From contig NW_020170471.1 of assembly GCF_000524195.1 (NCBI RefSeq), forward strand, positions 50,470 to 114,469: DNA of 64,000 nucleotides. The letters run 5' to 3'. The translations under genes were made by a program, and so were the position numbers. The notes beneath the pieces were generated by a model. The model ran no database searches and was not told the origin of the DNA. It was given only the letters and a program-made list of their open reading frames with translations. The stretch is from Echinococcus granulosus (lineage: Eukaryota > Platyhelminthes > Cestoda > Cyclophyllidea > Taeniidae). Shown piece by piece: positions 61,187 through 64,000 of this stretch. Position 1 is the first letter of the stretch. Each line of letters opens with the position of its first letter.

Positions 61187-63165
61187 ATAAACGGAAATGA
61201 TAACAGTTAATTAAACAGTTTAAACTGAAATGATAACGAATTATGAGTGGAATCAAAGGCCGTTAATAACGCTTTTGCTCTGCGATCGCAGAGTTTGTGC
61301 TTTTCGTTTGAGAAAATCCACAAAACTTGAAATATTTTGCGAACGTAATTTACGCATTGGAGTGGATTCGAAACAAATAAAACAAGACATCAATGGGCTA
61401 AATTCAGTTAGATTACTGCAAAACAGGTAGATACCAAGTGGATTAACACATCGATGGTAGAATGAAAAACTAGTTTATCAAAGTGATTTGCAAGGTTTTT
61501 AAAGAGTGAGTGCTAAAAACAAGCACATGGTTTTTGGTCGCATGGATAAGCAGGTAATGATTAGTGAATAGGTCATGTGCAACAGGTAAAATTCATTTTC
61601 GTAAGATAAAAGAGGAACACGCGGTATGAAATAAAAGGAATAGTAGAGTCTTGCTAACATCTAAGGATAAAAAAATAATGAAACACCTAGTCGCTGAGTT
61701 GGGACGAAAGGGCTTTAAGGAATAAAACCACTTCCAGTGGCCTAATAAATTACGTGAACATTCTGGAACAGTGGTAAGCGTATAAGAAAACTCCTAATCG
61801 GCGACATACCAGAACATCACACGCGCGCAAAAGCCAAATCGTACGGAATCAAATACCGTTGCCAGGATATTGCGTGGTTAAAACGTTAGTTGTACAGCTA
61901 TGATAAGTTTACCAAATTAACTAGTTTTAGGAAGAAGTCATCTATTTGGGTGATAAGCACGGTAATCAATAATAAGACGATTCATGTTTTTTTGGAATAT
62001 TTCAGCAAGCTGCATGAAATCAAGGATTAGAGGTTGAGATATATTTGTAATTTTGTAGAACATGGAATCTATTTAAGATGTCTTCTGGTTCTAGCGATGC
62101 AATCATTTTGTCCGAAAAAGAAACCTAATGAAGCCTCCTTAACTGTGTGAAAAGTTTGTGCATATCAAAGTGTAAGAGATTCACGTCAAGACTAATAATT
62201 TATCAAAAATACTCAGGATATTCAAAGAAATAACTGGCAAGAACCTAATTAAAAAAAGACTATGCACAAAATGCATATACGCAAATATACAACAGAGACG
62301 TACTTAGATTAAAAGGTATTTAATGTATAGTAAAACAATCGAAATGCTTTCGTCGCTAAAAAGTGGTGGCACTTCCCAGGCACATTTGGAAAGTCTACCA
62401 AAGCAAACAACTGTCATAAAACGGCGCTAATTTAGCTGTGTTTGATCAATATTTGCACTATTATTCCCAGTCATTGCACACTCGTGTGCGTGTTATAGTT
62501 TTTCAACCATGCTTCTAGGCCATCAAAAGGTGTTTACTGGCAATAAATAGTCTTCGAAAATAGTACGCGTTTTTACGACTTCACACAAACCCTGTGATTT
62601 AATGAAAATTTTGAGGGCACATATTTATAGAGAACAATTTAATTGCCATCCTGCGAATCCCAAAGAACAAACTTTTAGACCACCGTACAAATGCAACCAC
62701 AAACCGTGTTATAAACGTCTTTTTGAAAAATATTCGCAGCGTTGATAAGCACATCTGTTAAAAAAGAATAAACATGTGATTGCGACCACTGTTTCCAAGG
62801 CGCTTTTATTTGTTTGAGTCCATAATTACTCAGTTATGAACGAATCCCATCTGTGAATTTTCTTGGAATTAACTACACTATAAGCAGTAAATCTAATGTA
62901 CGAAAAAAATTTGGAGATTTGGCCTGTAAATCTTCCAACGACCTGGTTCTCATGCTCGTTTAATATTTCACTTTTATGATCTGATTGTCTATTTGTTTTA
63001 ATCACTTTGCGGGCTCCTTTGACTGATTCGTATTTTCATCCCTCACTGATTTTCACTGGCATGAGGAATTAGCACCTCGCTGCGTACTAGCGCAATTTTG
63101 GCAATTTGAATTACACTAAATAAATCAAATTCTTAGTTTGCATACTTGCTGTAAAGTGGATTACG
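61187..63165. other. Divergent intergenic region between WDR92 and SRPK
   Basis: 2.0 kb AT-rich sequence containing the promoters of both genes. No additional coding segment, RNA gene or member of the repeat families was recognised. An acceptor-like aattcttag ends near 63135, about 30 nt before the SRPK start. Confidence 0.5.

Positions 63166-64000
<835 letters not shown>

Overview
The window is eukaryotic, GC-intermediate and gene-sparse. It holds six protein-coding genes in 64 kb, all split by GT-AG introns that run from 37 nt to several kb. Protein similarity, the mix of very short and long introns, and a density near one gene per 10-11 kb suggest a parasitic flatworm, most likely a tapeworm. 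That is an inference; no rRNA, mitochondrial or other taxon-defining marker is present.

Layout. (1) About 1.1-8.4 kb, plus strand: a TRIM-like gene with RING, a second Cys-rich zinc module, coiled coil and then four RRM domains, each on its own exon, with two alternative 3' ends. (2) 8.4-11.0 kb: intergenic, with copies of a dispersed repeat. (3) 11.0-30.8 kb, plus strand: sorting nexin 13 (transmembrane segment, PXA, RGS, PX, Nexin_C) in about 21 exons; its long introns carry repeat copies and retroelement-like debris. (4) 30.9-38.7 kb: intergenic and repeat-rich, including a pair of about 340-bp near-identical inverted arms 3 kb apart that enclose orphan exon-like sequence. (5) 38.7-40.5 kb, minus strand: a complete class I phosphatidylinositol transfer protein, 7 exons and 277 codons. 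(6) 40.5-43.0 kb: divergent intergenic region with tandem repeat copies. (7) 43.0-55.6 kb, plus strand: exocyst subunit EXOC6/Sec15, 10 exons and 956 codons, preceded by an upstream ORF and carrying a possible alternative last exon. (8) 55.6-59.97 kb: intergenic. (9) 59.98-61.19 kb, minus strand: WDR92/DNAAF10, with a one-base frameshift at a C5 run. (10) 61.2-63.2 kb: divergent intergenic region. (11) 63.17 kb to the window end, plus strand: the 5' part of an SR-protein kinase (SRPK).

The genes do not form an operon or one pathway. Three act in membrane traffic or lipid transfer (SNX13, PITP, EXOC6), one in axonemal dynein assembly (WDR92) and two in RNA biology (the RING/RRM protein and SRPK). 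The most unusual items are the RING-coiled coil-4xRRM architecture with an in-frame TGA between its two zinc modules, its mutually exclusive C-termini, the inverted-repeat structure at 32.6-36.3 kb, and a dispersed family of TGTCACA/TGTGACA palindromes.
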